From Pseudomonas sp. Marseille-Q3773 (GTDB lineage: Bacteria; Pseudomonadota; Gammaproteobacteria; Pseudomonadales; Pseudomonadaceae), in NCBI RefSeq assembly GCF_916618955.1, contig NZ_OU745390.1, positions 2,356,001 through 2,420,000 on the forward strand: a DNA stretch of 64,000 nucleotides, in the 5' to 3' direction. The position numbers and the translations under genes are program-made. Every line of letters begins with the position of its first letter. The stretch's first letter is position 1. Of this stretch, positions 11,981 through 22,212 are shown in pieces. The notes under the pieces are model-generated. The model saw nothing but the letters and a program-made list of their open reading frames with translations. It did not search any database and was not told the DNA's origin.

Positions 11981-12195
11981 TGTGGGAGCGGCTTCAGCCG
12001 CGATCACCGGCATAGCCGGTGCCAGCCAACGCGTCGCCTGCATCGCGGATAAATCCGCTCCTACAGTTGGCGCCGTACCTGTAGGAGCGGCCTTGCGTCG
12101 CGAAAGGGCCGCGCAGCGGCCCCGCATTCATCTATCGATGGGTGAATCGACGGGCCGCTCTGCGGCCCTTTCGCGACACGAGGCCGCTCCTACAC
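11981..12195. repeat. REP/BIME cluster after preA
   Basis: Two inverted-repeat units fill the gap. The first runs from GTGGGAGCGGCTTCAGCCGCG to the inverse GATAAATCCGCTCCTACAG (11981-12066). The second pairs a right arm starting TGTAGGAGCGGCCTTGCGTC at about 12079 with an inverted arm ending GAGGCCGCTCCTACA at about 12194; each arm has its own GGGCCGC..GCGGCCC hairpin. The second unit is the same family as the pair at 39727-39841. Such elements in pseudomonads act as transcript ends or gyrase sites; here they separate preA from the converging tetR. Confidence 0.85.
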
Positions 12196-12222
12196 CGTCT
12201 CGCGCAAACCAGGCTTTGCCAA

Positions 12223-12843
12223 TCAAGGCTCCAGCCCGATCCCCCGCAGAATCACGCAGGTCACCGTCTGCACCGCATTCTCGAACGCCATGTCCGACAA
12301 CGCCTCGCCACCATTGAGCAGCTCGACCTGGTAACCAAAGTCGGCATAGTGCTGGGTCGACGCCCAGATCATGTACAACAGCGCCGAAGGTTCCACCGCC
12401 AGGATGCGCCCCTCCTCCACCCAGCGACGGATCTTGGCCTCCTTGAGCCTGGCCCAAGGCACCAGGCTTTCCGCCAGGTCGGCTCCCAGCACCGGCGCAC
12501 CGTGCAGCATCTCCTCGGCCCAGATTTTCGAACCCAGCGGCCGTGAGCGCGAATGGCCCATTTTGGCGCGGATATAGCTGGTCAGTACCACACGCGGGTC
12601 GTCGAAATTCTCGAAGCACAGCGCGTCCTGTTTCCACACCTCCAGCAGATCCTGCAACACCGCGCGGAACAGGTCGTCCTTGGTGCTGAAGTAATAATGC
12701 AGGTTGGAACGCGGCAACTCGGCCTGCTCGGCGATATCGCCCATGGAGGTGGCGCCATAGCCCTTTTCGGCGAATACCTTTTCCGCCGCCTGCAGGATCT
12801 TGCCGATATTGCGCCGGCGGATTTCGATCTTGTGGTTGGCCAT
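12223..12843 (-). CDS. TetR-family regulator, RutR-like
   Basis: The start is the ATG at 12841-12843 (product MANHKIEIRRRN), which overlaps the stop of the VOC gene by one base (TGATG). The 206-residue protein has an N-terminal TetR helix-turn-helix (about residues 28-48, TSMGDIAEQAELPRSNLHYYF). Its ligand domain resembles E. coli RutR, most strikingly YMIWASTQHYADF near residue 165 and the EML-GAP segment. RutR senses uracil and thymine. With the pyrimidine-degradation genes next door, I infer a uracil-, thymine- or dihydropyrimidine-responsive repressor of those genes. The target site is not proven; see the inverted repeat near 7700. Confidence 0.85.
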   Translation of the reverse strand: MANHKIEIRRRNIGKILQAAEKVFAEKGYGATSMGDIAEQAELPRSNLHYYFSTKDDLFRAVLQDLLEVWKQDALCFENFDDPRVVLTSYIRAKMGHSRSRPLGSKIWAEEMLHGAPVLGADLAESLVPWARLKEAKIRRWVEEGRILAVEPSALLYMIWASTQHYADFGYQVELLNGGEALSDMAFENAVQTVTCVILRGIGLEP

Positions 12844-13199
12844 CAGGCTTGCGCCGTCCACACCGCCAGTTCGTAGCCGTCCGGGTCGATGAAGTGGAAA
12901 CGCCGCCCGCCGGGGAAGGCGAAGGTCGCCCGGCTGATGCGTGCCCCGGCCGCCTCTACCCGTTGCTGCGTGGCTTCGAGGTCGTCGGCATGGAGGATCA
13001 CCAATGGCCCACCGGGGCGCACCGGCTCGCCGGTGGTAAAACCACCCGTCAAGCGCCCATCGCTGAACTCGGTGTAGCTTGGCCCGTAGTCGGTGAAGGC
13101 CCAGCCGAACACGCTGCCATAGAATGCCTTGCTCCGTGCAATGTCGCTTACATTGAACTCGATGTTGTCGATCTGCCGATCTGTACCGCGAATACCCAT
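12843..13199 (-). CDS. VOC (glyoxalase/bleomycin-resistance) superfamily protein
   Basis: The start is placed at the ATG 13197-13199 (MGIRGTDRQIDNIEFNV), with GGAG a few bases upstream; a longer reading to 13334 has no support. The 118-residue protein is a small single-barrel VOC protein with the expected elements: IEFNVSDIARSKAFYGSVFG, a middle strand PLVILHADDLEATQQRV, and C-terminal FHFIDPDGYELAVW with His and Glu in metal-ligand positions. Members may be glyoxalases, dioxygenases or binding proteins, and no substrate can be assigned. Its stop overlaps the TetR start, so the two are translationally coupled. Confidence 0.85.
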   Translation of the reverse strand: MGIRGTDRQIDNIEFNVSDIARSKAFYGSVFGWAFTDYGPSYTEFSDGRLTGGFTTGEPVRPGGPLVILHADDLEATQQRVEAAGARISRATFAFPGGRRFHFIDPDGYELAVWTAQA

Positions 13200-13403
13200 G
13201 TGTGCTCCGTGCCGAATGGTGTTTGCGTCAGGCTCTGTGTGAAAAGCCTTGATACTCGGTTCGGGTAGTTTCTCGCAACTGCTAAAATGTGCGCCACCTT
13301 GTTGCTGACAGGCATGACCTTGATCATTGCCCAAGCCCCCTCGGCAATAGCCAGTCGCCTATGAAGATGACTGATACGCTTACGGAACTGGAAGGACCTC
13401 ACG

Positions 13404-14732
13404 ATGTATCTGGTGCGAATCGCGTTGCGCGATGTCCGTTCGATCAAGTCCCTGGACCTGGACTTCCATGCCAGTGCCGGCGGAACGCGTCGCTGGACCT
13501 TGCTCCTCGGAGAAAACGGCTGCGGCAAAAGCTCGGTGCTGCGAGCGATTGCATTGCTTCTCGCAGGCAGCGATGCCCTTCCTGAACTGCTCGGCGACCC
13601 TGATGCGTGGATCAGGAATGGCGCGAAGAAATGCCGTATTGAAGGAACGCTGGTTACCGCCAAGGGCGAAACCCGAGAGATTGCGCTGGAAATCAACCGT
13701 GGTGACGGAATCCGCAAGATCTTCGCCAACAACCATGCCTTACTGGAAGCGCTGGATGCCGCGATTGCCAAAGCCGATCGTAACTACTTTGTGCTGGCAT
13801 ACGGTGTTTCCCGTCGGCCACCGGTGGTCAGCATGCGCTCCACGTTCCCCGATGAGCGCTCACGCGTACCAAGGGCGCAAGGTATGGCGACGATGTTTTC
13901 GCCAGACGCGAGCCTGGTGTCACTTGAACAGTGGGTGATGGACCTCGATTACCGGAAAGGCCTGCCGTCGATGATGGGCGCGGTCAACGAAGCGCTGGAC
14001 AAGCTCCTGCCCGGCATGCAGTTCTCGCGAATCGACCGGGCCACGCGGCAGATCATTTTCAACACGGTAGATGGCGAAATACCACTCAACCAGCTTTCCG
14101 ATGGTTACCAGAACATGGCCGCCTGGTGTGGCGACCTGCTGTACCGGATCACCGAAACCTTTCCCGACCGCAAGAACCCCCTCAGCACACGCGGGGTGCT
14201 GCTGATCGACGAAATCGATCTGCACCTGCATCCGGTGTGGCGGCGTCATCTGGTCGAGTTTCTCTCCAGCACCCTGCCGAACTTCCAGTTCATCGCTACC
14301 ACGCACTCGGCGCTCACGGCACAGCAGAGCGGCGAAGGTGAACTCTATGTCATCAGACGGGAGGGTGCAGAGGCGACACCTACCCTGGTGCCGTTCATCG
14401 GCGAACCGCGCAAGATGATGCTCCATCAACTGCTGATGAGCCCTATGTTCGGCTTGGACTCGCTGGAATCAGTCGAAATCGAAAAGGCTCGCAACGCAGT
14501 CAGAGCACTTTGCCTCAAAGACTCGCTCAACAAGCAAGAAGCCGCGCAGTTGAAAGCGCTGCAGACAGTCCTGAACGAAGCCCCAGAGTGGGACGTCATG
14601 CCGCACTATGCAAAAGAGCAAGCCGAGTTGATCCGCAGCCTCAAATCTTCATTGCTCAAGAACAAGCGCAAAACCAGGGTATCGCCAGACAAACTCACCG
14701 CCATCACCAAAAACCTAGAGAGCGAGCCATGA
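13404..14732 (+). CDS. ptuA: Septu-type defence ATPase PtuA
   Basis: This 442-residue P-loop ATPase of the SMC/OLD-like AAA group has Walker A GENGCGKSS at residues 36-44 and an ABC-type signature LSDGYQ at 231-236. Walker B with adjoining D-loop GVLLIDEIDLHLHP lies at 264-277, and the H-loop TTHS at 299-302. GGAAGGA precedes the ATG. It overlaps by four bases (ATGA) the gene for a TIGR02646-like HNH protein. An ATPase and HNH nuclease pair of this type is the Septu (PtuAB) anti-phage system, in which PtuA multimers hold PtuB and ATP depletion or phage cues trigger nicking. No reverse transcriptase is nearby, so this is not the retron-linked form. Confidence 0.85.
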   Translation: MYLVRIALRDVRSIKSLDLDFHASAGGTRRWTLLLGENGCGKSSVLRAIALLLAGSDALPELLGDPDAWIRNGAKKCRIEGTLVTAKGETREIALEINRGDGIRKIFANNHALLEALDAAIAKADRNYFVLAYGVSRRPPVVSMRSTFPDERSRVPRAQGMATMFSPDASLVSLEQWVMDLDYRKGLPSMMGAVNEALDKLLPGMQFSRIDRATRQIIFNTVDGEIPLNQLSDGYQNMAAWCGDLLYRITETFPDRKNPLSTRGVLLIDEIDLHLHPVWRRHLVEFLSSTLPNFQFIATTHSALTAQQSGEGELYVIRREGAEATPTLVPFIGEPRKMMLHQLLMSPMFGLDSLESVEIEKARNAVRALCLKDSLNKQEAAQLKALQTVLNEAPEWDVMPHYAKEQAELIRSLKSSLLKNKRKTRVSPDKLTAITKNLESEP

Positions 14733-15571
14733 TCAAGGTCTCGCGCACTCGCTCCGCCGTAAAACTAAAGGGCTTCACCGGGACTCAACTGGAAACCAAA
14801 CTCAACAACCTGGTGCAGTACTACCAGGACGACGGCCATACCGGAACGGTCAACTTCAGGCCCAAGAAACGTCAGGTCTGGGGCCGCGCCAAGCCGCAAC
14901 TCAAGGTCGAGTCCTACAACAAGTGCATCTACTGTGAAGCGCACACTGCCGTGGTAGCGCATGGCGACGTCGAACACTTCCGCCCCAAAAGCCAGTACTG
15001 GTGGCTGGCGTATTGCTACGACAACTACACGTTCAGCTGCCAGATCTGCAACCAGACCTATAAAGGCGATACGTTTCCGGTGCAGGGCCCAAGGCTCGCG
15101 CCGCCGGCAGTGCCGTTGACCCTTCCCAGCGACGGCGCAGAGCTGAAATCCTTGTTGCAGACTATTTGCCCCGATCCAGTCACCACCACGGATGCGGCAG
15201 TGGCCCAACTCTACGCGCAGGAGGACGCTGAGCTCATCAACCCCTACGTCGCCGACCCGGAACAGTTCTTTGCCTGGAAAGCCATCGCGGAAACACGCGA
15301 AGTCTGGTTGGTCGCCGTAACCGGATCCAGTCAATCCAGCAGGGCGGTGAAGGCTGCGGAGGACGTGCTCGGGTTGAACCGCCAGGAATTGCTGCGCCTG
15401 CGCTGGAATACCTACGAAACCCTGGAGACGCTGGTATTACTTTTTCAGGAAGGTGACTTTGCTGCCGAGCGCCAGCGTGAGTTCTTGCTGCGCATACGAA
15501 CCCAGGCCGATGCAGACCGCCCTTTTGCCGGTATGACGCGGTTCTTTCTGAAAAGTTGGGGTTTGCTCTAG
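14729..15571 (+). CDS. ptuB: Septu-type defence HNH nuclease PtuB
   Basis: The start is the ATG at 14729, overlapping the ptuA stop as ATGA. The 280-residue product contains an HNH module with zinc cysteines C66/C69 (KCIYC), the catalytic strand DVEHFRPKSQYWW with His83, and a second zinc pair C104/C107 in CQICNQTYKGD. This matches the HNH of PtuB/TIGR02646 proteins, which cleave DNA when released or activated by PtuA. The C-terminal part (about 150-280) is helical. The gene ends 37 bp before the converging glucoamylase gene. The neighbouring genes look like ordinary core metabolism, as is typical for a small defence insertion. Confidence 0.85.
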   Translation: MIKVSRTRSAVKLKGFTGTQLETKLNNLVQYYQDDGHTGTVNFRPKKRQVWGRAKPQLKVESYNKCIYCEAHTAVVAHGDVEHFRPKSQYWWLAYCYDNYTFSCQICNQTYKGDTFPVQGPRLAPPAVPLTLPSDGAELKSLLQTICPDPVTTTDAAVAQLYAQEDAELINPYVADPEQFFAWKAIAETREVWLVAVTGSSQSSRAVKAAEDVLGLNRQELLRLRWNTYETLETLVLLFQEGDFAAERQREFLLRIRTQADADRPFAGMTRFFLKSWGLL

Positions 15572-15608
15572 ACGCCCGGCAGCTGCATGCCAGCCGCCCC
15601 ATGCAGGT

Positions 15609-17405
15609 TCAACGCCGGGTCGCCCGGTCCCGTACCGGGCACTGTGCCCGGTGCAGGTTGAGCGCGGTGTTGATGATGCCGATATGGCTGAATGCCTGGG
15701 GGAAGTTGCCGAGCATGCGCTGGCCGACCGGGTCGTACTGCTCGGCCAGCAGGCCGAGGTCGTTGCACAGGCCGGTCAGGCGTTGGTACAGGGCCTGGGC
15801 CTCGGCCTGGCGGCCCAGCAGCACATACACGTCGGCCAGCCAGAACGAACACACCAGGAAGGTGCCCTCGCCGGGCGTGAGGCCATCGCTGCAACTGTCG
15901 CTGTCGTAGCGCAGCAGCAGGCCATGCTTCAGCAGGCGCTGTTCGATCTGCTCCAGGGTGCGCAAGAAGCGCGGGTCATCCACCGGCAGGAAGCCGGTCA
16001 GGGCGATCTGCAACAAGCTGGCATCCATTTCGCTCGAACCATAGGCCTGGACGAAAAACTGGCCGCTGGCGTCCAGGCCCTGCTCGCAGACTTCGCGGCG
16101 AATCTGGTCAGCCACCTGGCGATAATGCTGGCCACGCTCGCGGCCCTCCTCGGTGGTGTCGGCTAGCCCCGCGGCACGGTCGAAGGCCACCCAGGCCATG
16201 ACCTTGGAATGCACGAACTGCTGGCGGCCACCGCGCACTTCCCAGATGCCTTCGTCCGGCTCGCGCCAGATGCGCTCGAGGTAAGGCAGGATCAGCCGGG
16301 CGATGGCGGCGCTGCGCGGGTGGCGTGGCAAGCCGCCGTTGATTGCCTGGGCCATGGCATCGGCGAGCTCACCATAGATGTCGAGCTGGGTCTGCGTCGA
16401 GGCCGCATTGCCCACGCGCACCGGCTGCGAATGCTCATAGCCGGCCAGCCACGGCAGGGTGTATTCCTGCAGGTCGCGCTCACCGGCCAGGCCATACATG
16501 ATCTGCATCTGTTCGGGGTTGCCGGCCACCGAGCGCAGCAGCCATTCACGCCAGGCCTGGGCTTCGTCAAAGTAGCCCAGGTTCATGAACGCCAGCAGGG
16601 TCATGGTGGCGTCGCGCAGCCAGCAGAACCGGTAGTCCCAGTTGCGTTCGTGGCCGACGCGCTCAGGCAGCGAGGTGGTGACCGCGGCGACGATGCCGCC
16701 GGTGGGGGCGTAGGTCATGGCCTTGAGAGTCAGCAGCGAGCGGCGCACCAGGGCACTGTAGGCGCCGACCTCGGGGCAGCGGGCCGCGAAGGTCTGCCAC
16801 TGGTCGATGGTGTCTTTCAGGGCATCGTCGATGTCGCAGTCCGCTTGCACCGGCAGGTGCGATGGCTGGTGACGCAGGCTGAACACCTGCCGCTGGCCCG
16901 CCGCGACGCGGAAGCGGGCCACGGTGTGGTGGTCACGCGCTTGCGGCGCCACCGTCGCCGCCAGCACCAGGCGATCAGGCCCGGCCACGGCGCTGAGCGT
17001 GAGCGGTGCCACCCGCTCCACCCAGGGTACGCTGCGGCCATAGTCGAAGCGCATCACCAGGTCCATCTCGAAGTTGGTTTCACCCGTCAGGCCTTCGACG
17101 ATGCGCACCACCGAGTTGACCTCGCCCAGAGGCATGAAGTCGAGCACGCGGGCGCGGCCGGTGGCAGTGGCCCAGGTGGTCTCCAGCACCAGGGTATCGT
17201 CCAGGTAGCGACGCTTGCTGTGCTCTACCGGGTCGCTGGGGGCCAGGCGCCAATGGCCATTTTCTTCGTTGCCCAGCAAGGCGGCGAAGACTGCCGGGGC
17301 GTCGAAGCGTGGCAGGCACAGCCAGTCGAGCGAGCCATCACGGCTGACCAGCGCAGCGCTGCGGCAGTTGCCCAGCAGGGCGTAGTCTTCGATGTTGGCA
17401 GGCAT
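15609..17405 (-). CDS. Glycoside hydrolase family 15 protein (glucoamylase/trehalase-type)
   Basis: This 598-residue protein begins MPANIEDYALLGNCRSAALVSRDGSLDWLCLPRFD, the usual GH15 N-terminus. It has the family's (alpha/alpha)6-barrel hallmark ERNWDYRFCWLRDATMTLLAF near residue 255-275, with catalytic glutamates expected around EPDEGIWEVRGG (about 395-405) and TPGEGTFL (about 530). No signal peptide is visible, so it should act in the cytoplasm on alpha-glucosides, small maltodextrins or trehalose. AAGGAG precedes the ATG. It is the third gene of a gnd-zwf-GH15 run (82 bp after zwf), so it may feed glucose into that oxidative branch. The substrate is inferred. Confidence 0.88.
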   Translation of the reverse strand: MPANIEDYALLGNCRSAALVSRDGSLDWLCLPRFDAPAVFAALLGNEENGHWRLAPSDPVEHSKRRYLDDTLVLETTWATATGRARVLDFMPLGEVNSVVRIVEGLTGETNFEMDLVMRFDYGRSVPWVERVAPLTLSAVAGPDRLVLAATVAPQARDHHTVARFRVAAGQRQVFSLRHQPSHLPVQADCDIDDALKDTIDQWQTFAARCPEVGAYSALVRRSLLTLKAMTYAPTGGIVAAVTTSLPERVGHERNWDYRFCWLRDATMTLLAFMNLGYFDEAQAWREWLLRSVAGNPEQMQIMYGLAGERDLQEYTLPWLAGYEHSQPVRVGNAASTQTQLDIYGELADAMAQAINGGLPRHPRSAAIARLILPYLERIWREPDEGIWEVRGGRQQFVHSKVMAWVAFDRAAGLADTTEEGRERGQHYRQVADQIRREVCEQGLDASGQFFVQAYGSSEMDASLLQIALTGFLPVDDPRFLRTLEQIEQRLLKHGLLLRYDSDSCSDGLTPGEGTFLVCSFWLADVYVLLGRQAEAQALYQRLTGLCNDLGLLAEQYDPVGQRMLGNFPQAFSHIGIINTALNLHRAQCPVRDRATRR

Positions 17406-17487
17406 TGCGACTCCTTCGTGTGGTTGCCTGTGTCAGCCTCTGTGCGGGCTTGCCTGCGAAGAGGCCAACACAGGCCATACAGAAAAC

Positions 17488-18989
<1,502 letters not shown>

Positions 18990-18993
<4 letters not shown>

Positions 18994-19973
18994 TCGCCTT
19001 TCTTCTCGATGTGGCCACCGAAGCCCAGGCGCATGGCCGAGAGGATCTTGTCACCATAGGTGCCCTGCTGCTGGCGCGAGCGGAAGCGGGCGAACAGGGC
19101 ACTGGACAACACCGGCACCGGTACGGCCTGCTCGACGGCAGCATCGATGGTCCAGCGGCCTTCACCGCTGTCGGACACCGAGCCGCTGAACTGCGCCAGC
19201 TGAGGGTCGGCCACCAGGGCATCGGCGGTCAGGTCGAGCAACCACGAGGTGACCACGCTGCCGCGCCGCCACACTTCGGCGATCTCGGCCACGTCCAGGT
19301 CAAAGCGCTGGTCCTCGGGCAGTTCGTTGCCGCCCTTGCTGCGCAGCAGGTCGAAGCCTTCGGCATAGGCCTGCATCAAGCCGTACTCGATACCGTTGTG
19401 CACCATTTTCACGTAGTGCCCGGCACCGGCTGGGCCGGCATGGATGTAGCCGTGCTCGGCGCGCTGGTAGTCGCCGCTGCGGCCATGGGTGCGCGGGATG
19501 TCACCCACGCCCGGGGCCAGCGCCTTGAACAGCGGCTCCAGGCGCTCGAAAACGTCCTTTTCGCCACCGATCATCATGCAGTAGCCACGCTCCAGGCCCC
19601 ACACACCGCCGGAGGTGCCCACGTCCAGGTAATGCAGCCCGCGCCTGGCCAGCTCGCCCGCCCGGCGCATATCGTCCTTGTAGAAGGTATTGCCGCCGTC
19701 GATGATCGCATCGCCCGGCTCCAGCAGCTCGGCCAGCTGCGCGATGGTCTGCTCGGTAGGCTCGCCGGCCGGCAGCATCACCCACACCGCACGCGGTGCC
19801 TTGAGCTTCTGCACCAGCGCCCCGAGGTCGTGCGCCCCTTGGGCACCCTCGCCCTCCAGAGTGCTGATGGCTTCACGGCTGCGGTCGTGCACCACGGTAC
19901 GGTGGCCGGCGCGCATCAGGCGCCTTGCGATATTGCCGCCCATGCGGCCCAGCCCGATGATTCCCAGTTGCAT
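18990..19973 (-). CDS. gnd: Decarboxylating 6-phosphogluconate dehydrogenase, short type
   Basis: The start is the ATG at 19971-19973 ([19 protein letters not shown]), with GGGGAG upstream; a longer reading to 20009 lacks a site. The 327-residue protein is the short, GntZ/YqeC-like class rather than the 470-residue form. It has an N-terminal Rossmann site GLGRMGGN, the segment [13 protein letters not shown], and the signature [19 protein letters not shown] around residue 165-185. It converts 6-phosphogluconate to ribulose-5-phosphate and CO2; the short class usually prefers NAD+. It heads the gnd-zwf-GH15 transcript and is translationally coupled to zwf. Confidence 0.93.
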
Positions 19974-20176
19974 GAGCCGATGCTCCCCTTGCGAATTGAA
20001 TGACAACACAGTGCAGCCTTCAGGTTAGTCCAGCGAACCGCTCGTGGGTTCAGCGACGAACGGCGCGACCACGATAAACAAAAAAGTTCCCAAGACCTGC
20101 AAAAGAATTCAGAATGCGCCCCGCGTGAAGCGTCTACGCTTTAACTTGTCACCAGCCAAAACCGCGAGGTGTGCTC

Positions 20177-20344
20177 ATGGGTACCTTGATGCCTGCTACT
20201 CCAACCCAGACCCTCTATGTCTCCGTGCGCCGTGATGAGCTGCGTAAACTGAAGGAAGAACGTGACCAGCTGCGTCAGCAGGTCGCCCAACTGAACCTGC
20301 TGCTGGCACAGGCACGCACCGACGGCGACGCCGTCAGCCTCTGA
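20177..20344 (+). CDS. Small coiled-coil protein of unknown function (55 residues)
   Basis: An ATG at 20177 preceded by GAGG (20165-20168) opens a 55-codon frame ending TGA at 20342-20344. The product has a short N-terminus MGTLMPATPTQTLYVSVRRD followed by a strongly amphipathic heptad-like helix, DELRKLKEERDQLRQQVAQL, rich in Glu, Arg, Gln and Leu. It has no signal peptide or cysteines. Codon use is typical of the surrounding genes and a hairpin terminator follows directly, which supports a real gene. Divergent from gnd, convergent with PAAR. The function is unknown; dimerisation is the only inference the sequence allows. Confidence 0.7.
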   Translation: MGTLMPATPTQTLYVSVRRDELRKLKEERDQLRQQVAQLNLLLAQARTDGDAVSL

Positions 20345-20359
20345 TAATGTCCCTTCCCG

Positions 20360-20381
20360 GTGGGAGCTGAACCGCTCCCAC
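20360..20381. terminator. Hairpin between small ORF and PAAR gene
   Basis: A perfect 8-bp stem GTGGGAGC / GCTCCCAC with a 6-nt loop TGAACC lies between two convergent stop codons. There is no clear T tract. It probably ends or stabilises transcripts from both sides. The stem resembles the core of the REP family seen elsewhere. Confidence 0.55.
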
Positions 20382-20386
20382 ATCGC

Positions 20387-20644
20387 TCAATCGAGCAACC
20401 AGCCGTTATCGCCATTTTCCAGTACGCCGCCATGACTGGTGGCATCGCCGACCCTGGCCAGCGGCCGGCCGTCGTCATTCATCAGTGCCGAGCCGCTGAT
20501 GATCACCGCCCCACACCCGAGCCTGTCACCGACCCTGGCAGCCGCCCTGCCATTGACGAAGAACAGGCTGGAACCGCTGCTGACGCTGGTCGGGCCGCAC
20601 AGCGGACAGTGGTGGGCGTGACCCAGCAGAACGATGGCAGGCAT
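20387..20644 (-). CDS. PAAR-domain protein (type VI secretion tip)
   Basis: The start is the ATG at 20642-20644 (MPAIVLLGHAHHCPLCGPTS), with AAGGAG upstream. The 85-residue protein is almost entirely a PAAR domain: GHAHHCPLCGPTSVSSGSS, then NGRAAARVGDRLGCG, then RPLARVGDATSHGG. The His/Cys residues bind the zinc that organises the tip. PAAR proteins cap the VgrG spike of the type VI secretion needle and can carry effectors. It is the last gene of the minus-strand island that starts with vgrG, 54 bp after the last immunity gene. It carries no toxin extension. Confidence 0.92.
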   Translation of the reverse strand: MPAIVLLGHAHHCPLCGPTSVSSGSSLFFVNGRAAARVGDRLGCGAVIISGSALMNDDGRPLARVGDATSHGGVLENGDNGWLLD

Positions 20645-20698
20645 TGCTGCGACTCCTTGGGCATGTGAAGCGCCAGGCAACTGTGCCGGCGGCCTCAA

Positions 20699-21661
20699 TC
20701 AGAACGTTCTCGACAGCCGCCAGTGCACGACCTGGCCATCGATCTCGGGGAAAGGTACCTGGTGCATGAACACCTGCTCACCCAGCGCACGTTCGACGCA
20801 GGTGTAGTGACCGGGCCATGGGCAGGGGGTGCCGGACGGCCAGCCAGGGGCATCCTCGCGCCTGGCGGTTTCCGGGTCGCGGAACTGCTTGCCCAGCCGC
20901 CGGTAATGGGCCCGGTCGACAAGTGCCTTCGGGTAGAACTGCGGCGCGCCCTGCAGGGCATCGCCTTGCACCGACCATAGAAATGCCATCAACGCTCCTT
21001 CGAATGCCCAGTAGCCCAGGTGGTCACCACGTGGCCGTGCATGGCGCTCGCGCCAGTAACAGCCATGCGCCTTGGCGTACCACTGGCCGAGGTAGCGCAT
21101 GAGTGCGTCCTGCTGCGCGGGGCCGCGTAGATTGAGGCTCTCCAGCAACGTGGCGTAGGGCTCGGGGTGAAGCAACGAAGTGCCTGGGTATGCCTTGCCC
21201 AGGCGCTGGAACAGCCGATGCAGCAGCAGGTCGGGGCTGCGCTCGTCGTCCTGGTTCAGCCAGCCCAGCAGTTGGCCGACGCGCTCGGGGTAACCGCACA
21301 GCACCGCCAGCGACAGCAGCCACAAGGCAAGCCGGTAGTCATCCGCCACCCACGGGCGCAATTGCTCGCTGGCTGCCGGGTACGCCGAAAAATGCCGGGC
21401 GAACTGGGCGAACGCGTAATCGACATAGGCCTCCACCAGTTCCATCGGCTCGCCACCGGAGTAGCGCTGGATGGCCAGCTCCAAAGCCATGTGCGCCCAG
21501 TCGCGGCTAAGCCCACGGTAGTGGTGCCTGTGCTCGGCGGGGCCGGCCAGCAAGGCCTGGGTGTCCGGGTCGGCGAATTCCTGTTCCTTTTCATGGGTCG
21601 AGGCCCGATAGTGCTGCTCGACCATCCACGGGTCGCGCTTGATGCTGTCAAAGTGGCCCAT
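20699..21661 (-). CDS. PoNi/DUF1911-like immunity protein, full-length paralogue (fourth in array)
   Basis: This 320-residue helical protein is homologous to the three upstream neighbours. Shared features are an N-terminal KRDPWMVEQHYR, the middle block LALWLLSLAVLCGYPERVGQLL, and GYWAFEGALMAFLWSVQ near residue 220. A C-terminal block of about 65 residues follows (CPWPGHYTCVERALGEQVFM then VVHWRLSRTF). It is the most GC-rich and most diverged of the four. GGAGGA lies directly before the ATG. I infer that it neutralises a PoNe-type DNase effector. An Imm71/Imm72-type family label is the alternative, and the cognate toxin of this copy is not known. Confidence 0.75.
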   Translation of the reverse strand: MGHFDSIKRDPWMVEQHYRASTHEKEQEFADPDTQALLAGPAEHRHHYRGLSRDWAHMALELAIQRYSGGEPMELVEAYVDYAFAQFARHFSAYPAASEQLRPWVADDYRLALWLLSLAVLCGYPERVGQLLGWLNQDDERSPDLLLHRLFQRLGKAYPGTSLLHPEPYATLLESLNLRGPAQQDALMRYLGQWYAKAHGCYWRERHARPRGDHLGYWAFEGALMAFLWSVQGDALQGAPQFYPKALVDRAHYRRLGKQFRDPETARREDAPGWPSGTPCPWPGHYTCVERALGEQVFMHQVPFPEIDGQVVHWRLSRTF

Positions 21662-22212
21662 TGGCCCTCCTCCACGCTAACCCAGGCGAGCCGGGCGCTG
21701 CCGGGCGTGATCGACCAGGTCTTTGGGGTAATAGGGCAAGTCGCGGTAAGGCGTATCGTCGATATCCCATAACAACGTGACCAAACCGGCCTCGAAGGCC
21801 CAGTAGCCGAAAAAGCCGGCATCGCTTCGGGCTTTGTGGCGATCATGCCAATAGCAATTGCGCATGCCTCGGTACCATTTCTTCAGGTAGCTGCGCATGG
21901 CCTGCTGCTGTTCGGCCTGTTCGCCGTTCAAGGCTTGCAGCAAGTCTGCGTAGGGGCGCGGGTGGATCAATGCCTGACCGGGCAGGTTGATGCCGACTCG
22001 GGTGAACAGCTGGCGGATCAGCAGGTCTTGGCCGTGATCCGGGTCGTCACTGATGTAACCGGCGATCTGCTCGATGCGCTCAGGCATATCCAACAGCACT
22101 GCGAGGGACAGCAGCCAAAGTACGAACTGGTAAGCGTCGGGCTCCCATAGCTTCAACGAAAAATCGGGATAAGAGCGTTTGTGACGCTGGAACTGGTTGA
22201 ACATGTGCTCAG
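21658..22212. repeat. Direct repeat copy 1 in immunity array
   Basis: About 550 bp, nearly identical to 22511-23065 (offset 853 bp). It covers the 3' two-thirds of the third immunity gene, its stop codon, the ribosome site and the first four bases (ATGG) of the fourth immunity gene. The right-hand limit is approximate. Confidence 0.85.

Noticed and set aside
13200..13403. Retron msr/msd in front of ptuA
   Set aside because: No reverse transcriptase gene nearby and no long inverted repeat; PtuAB here is the stand-alone form.
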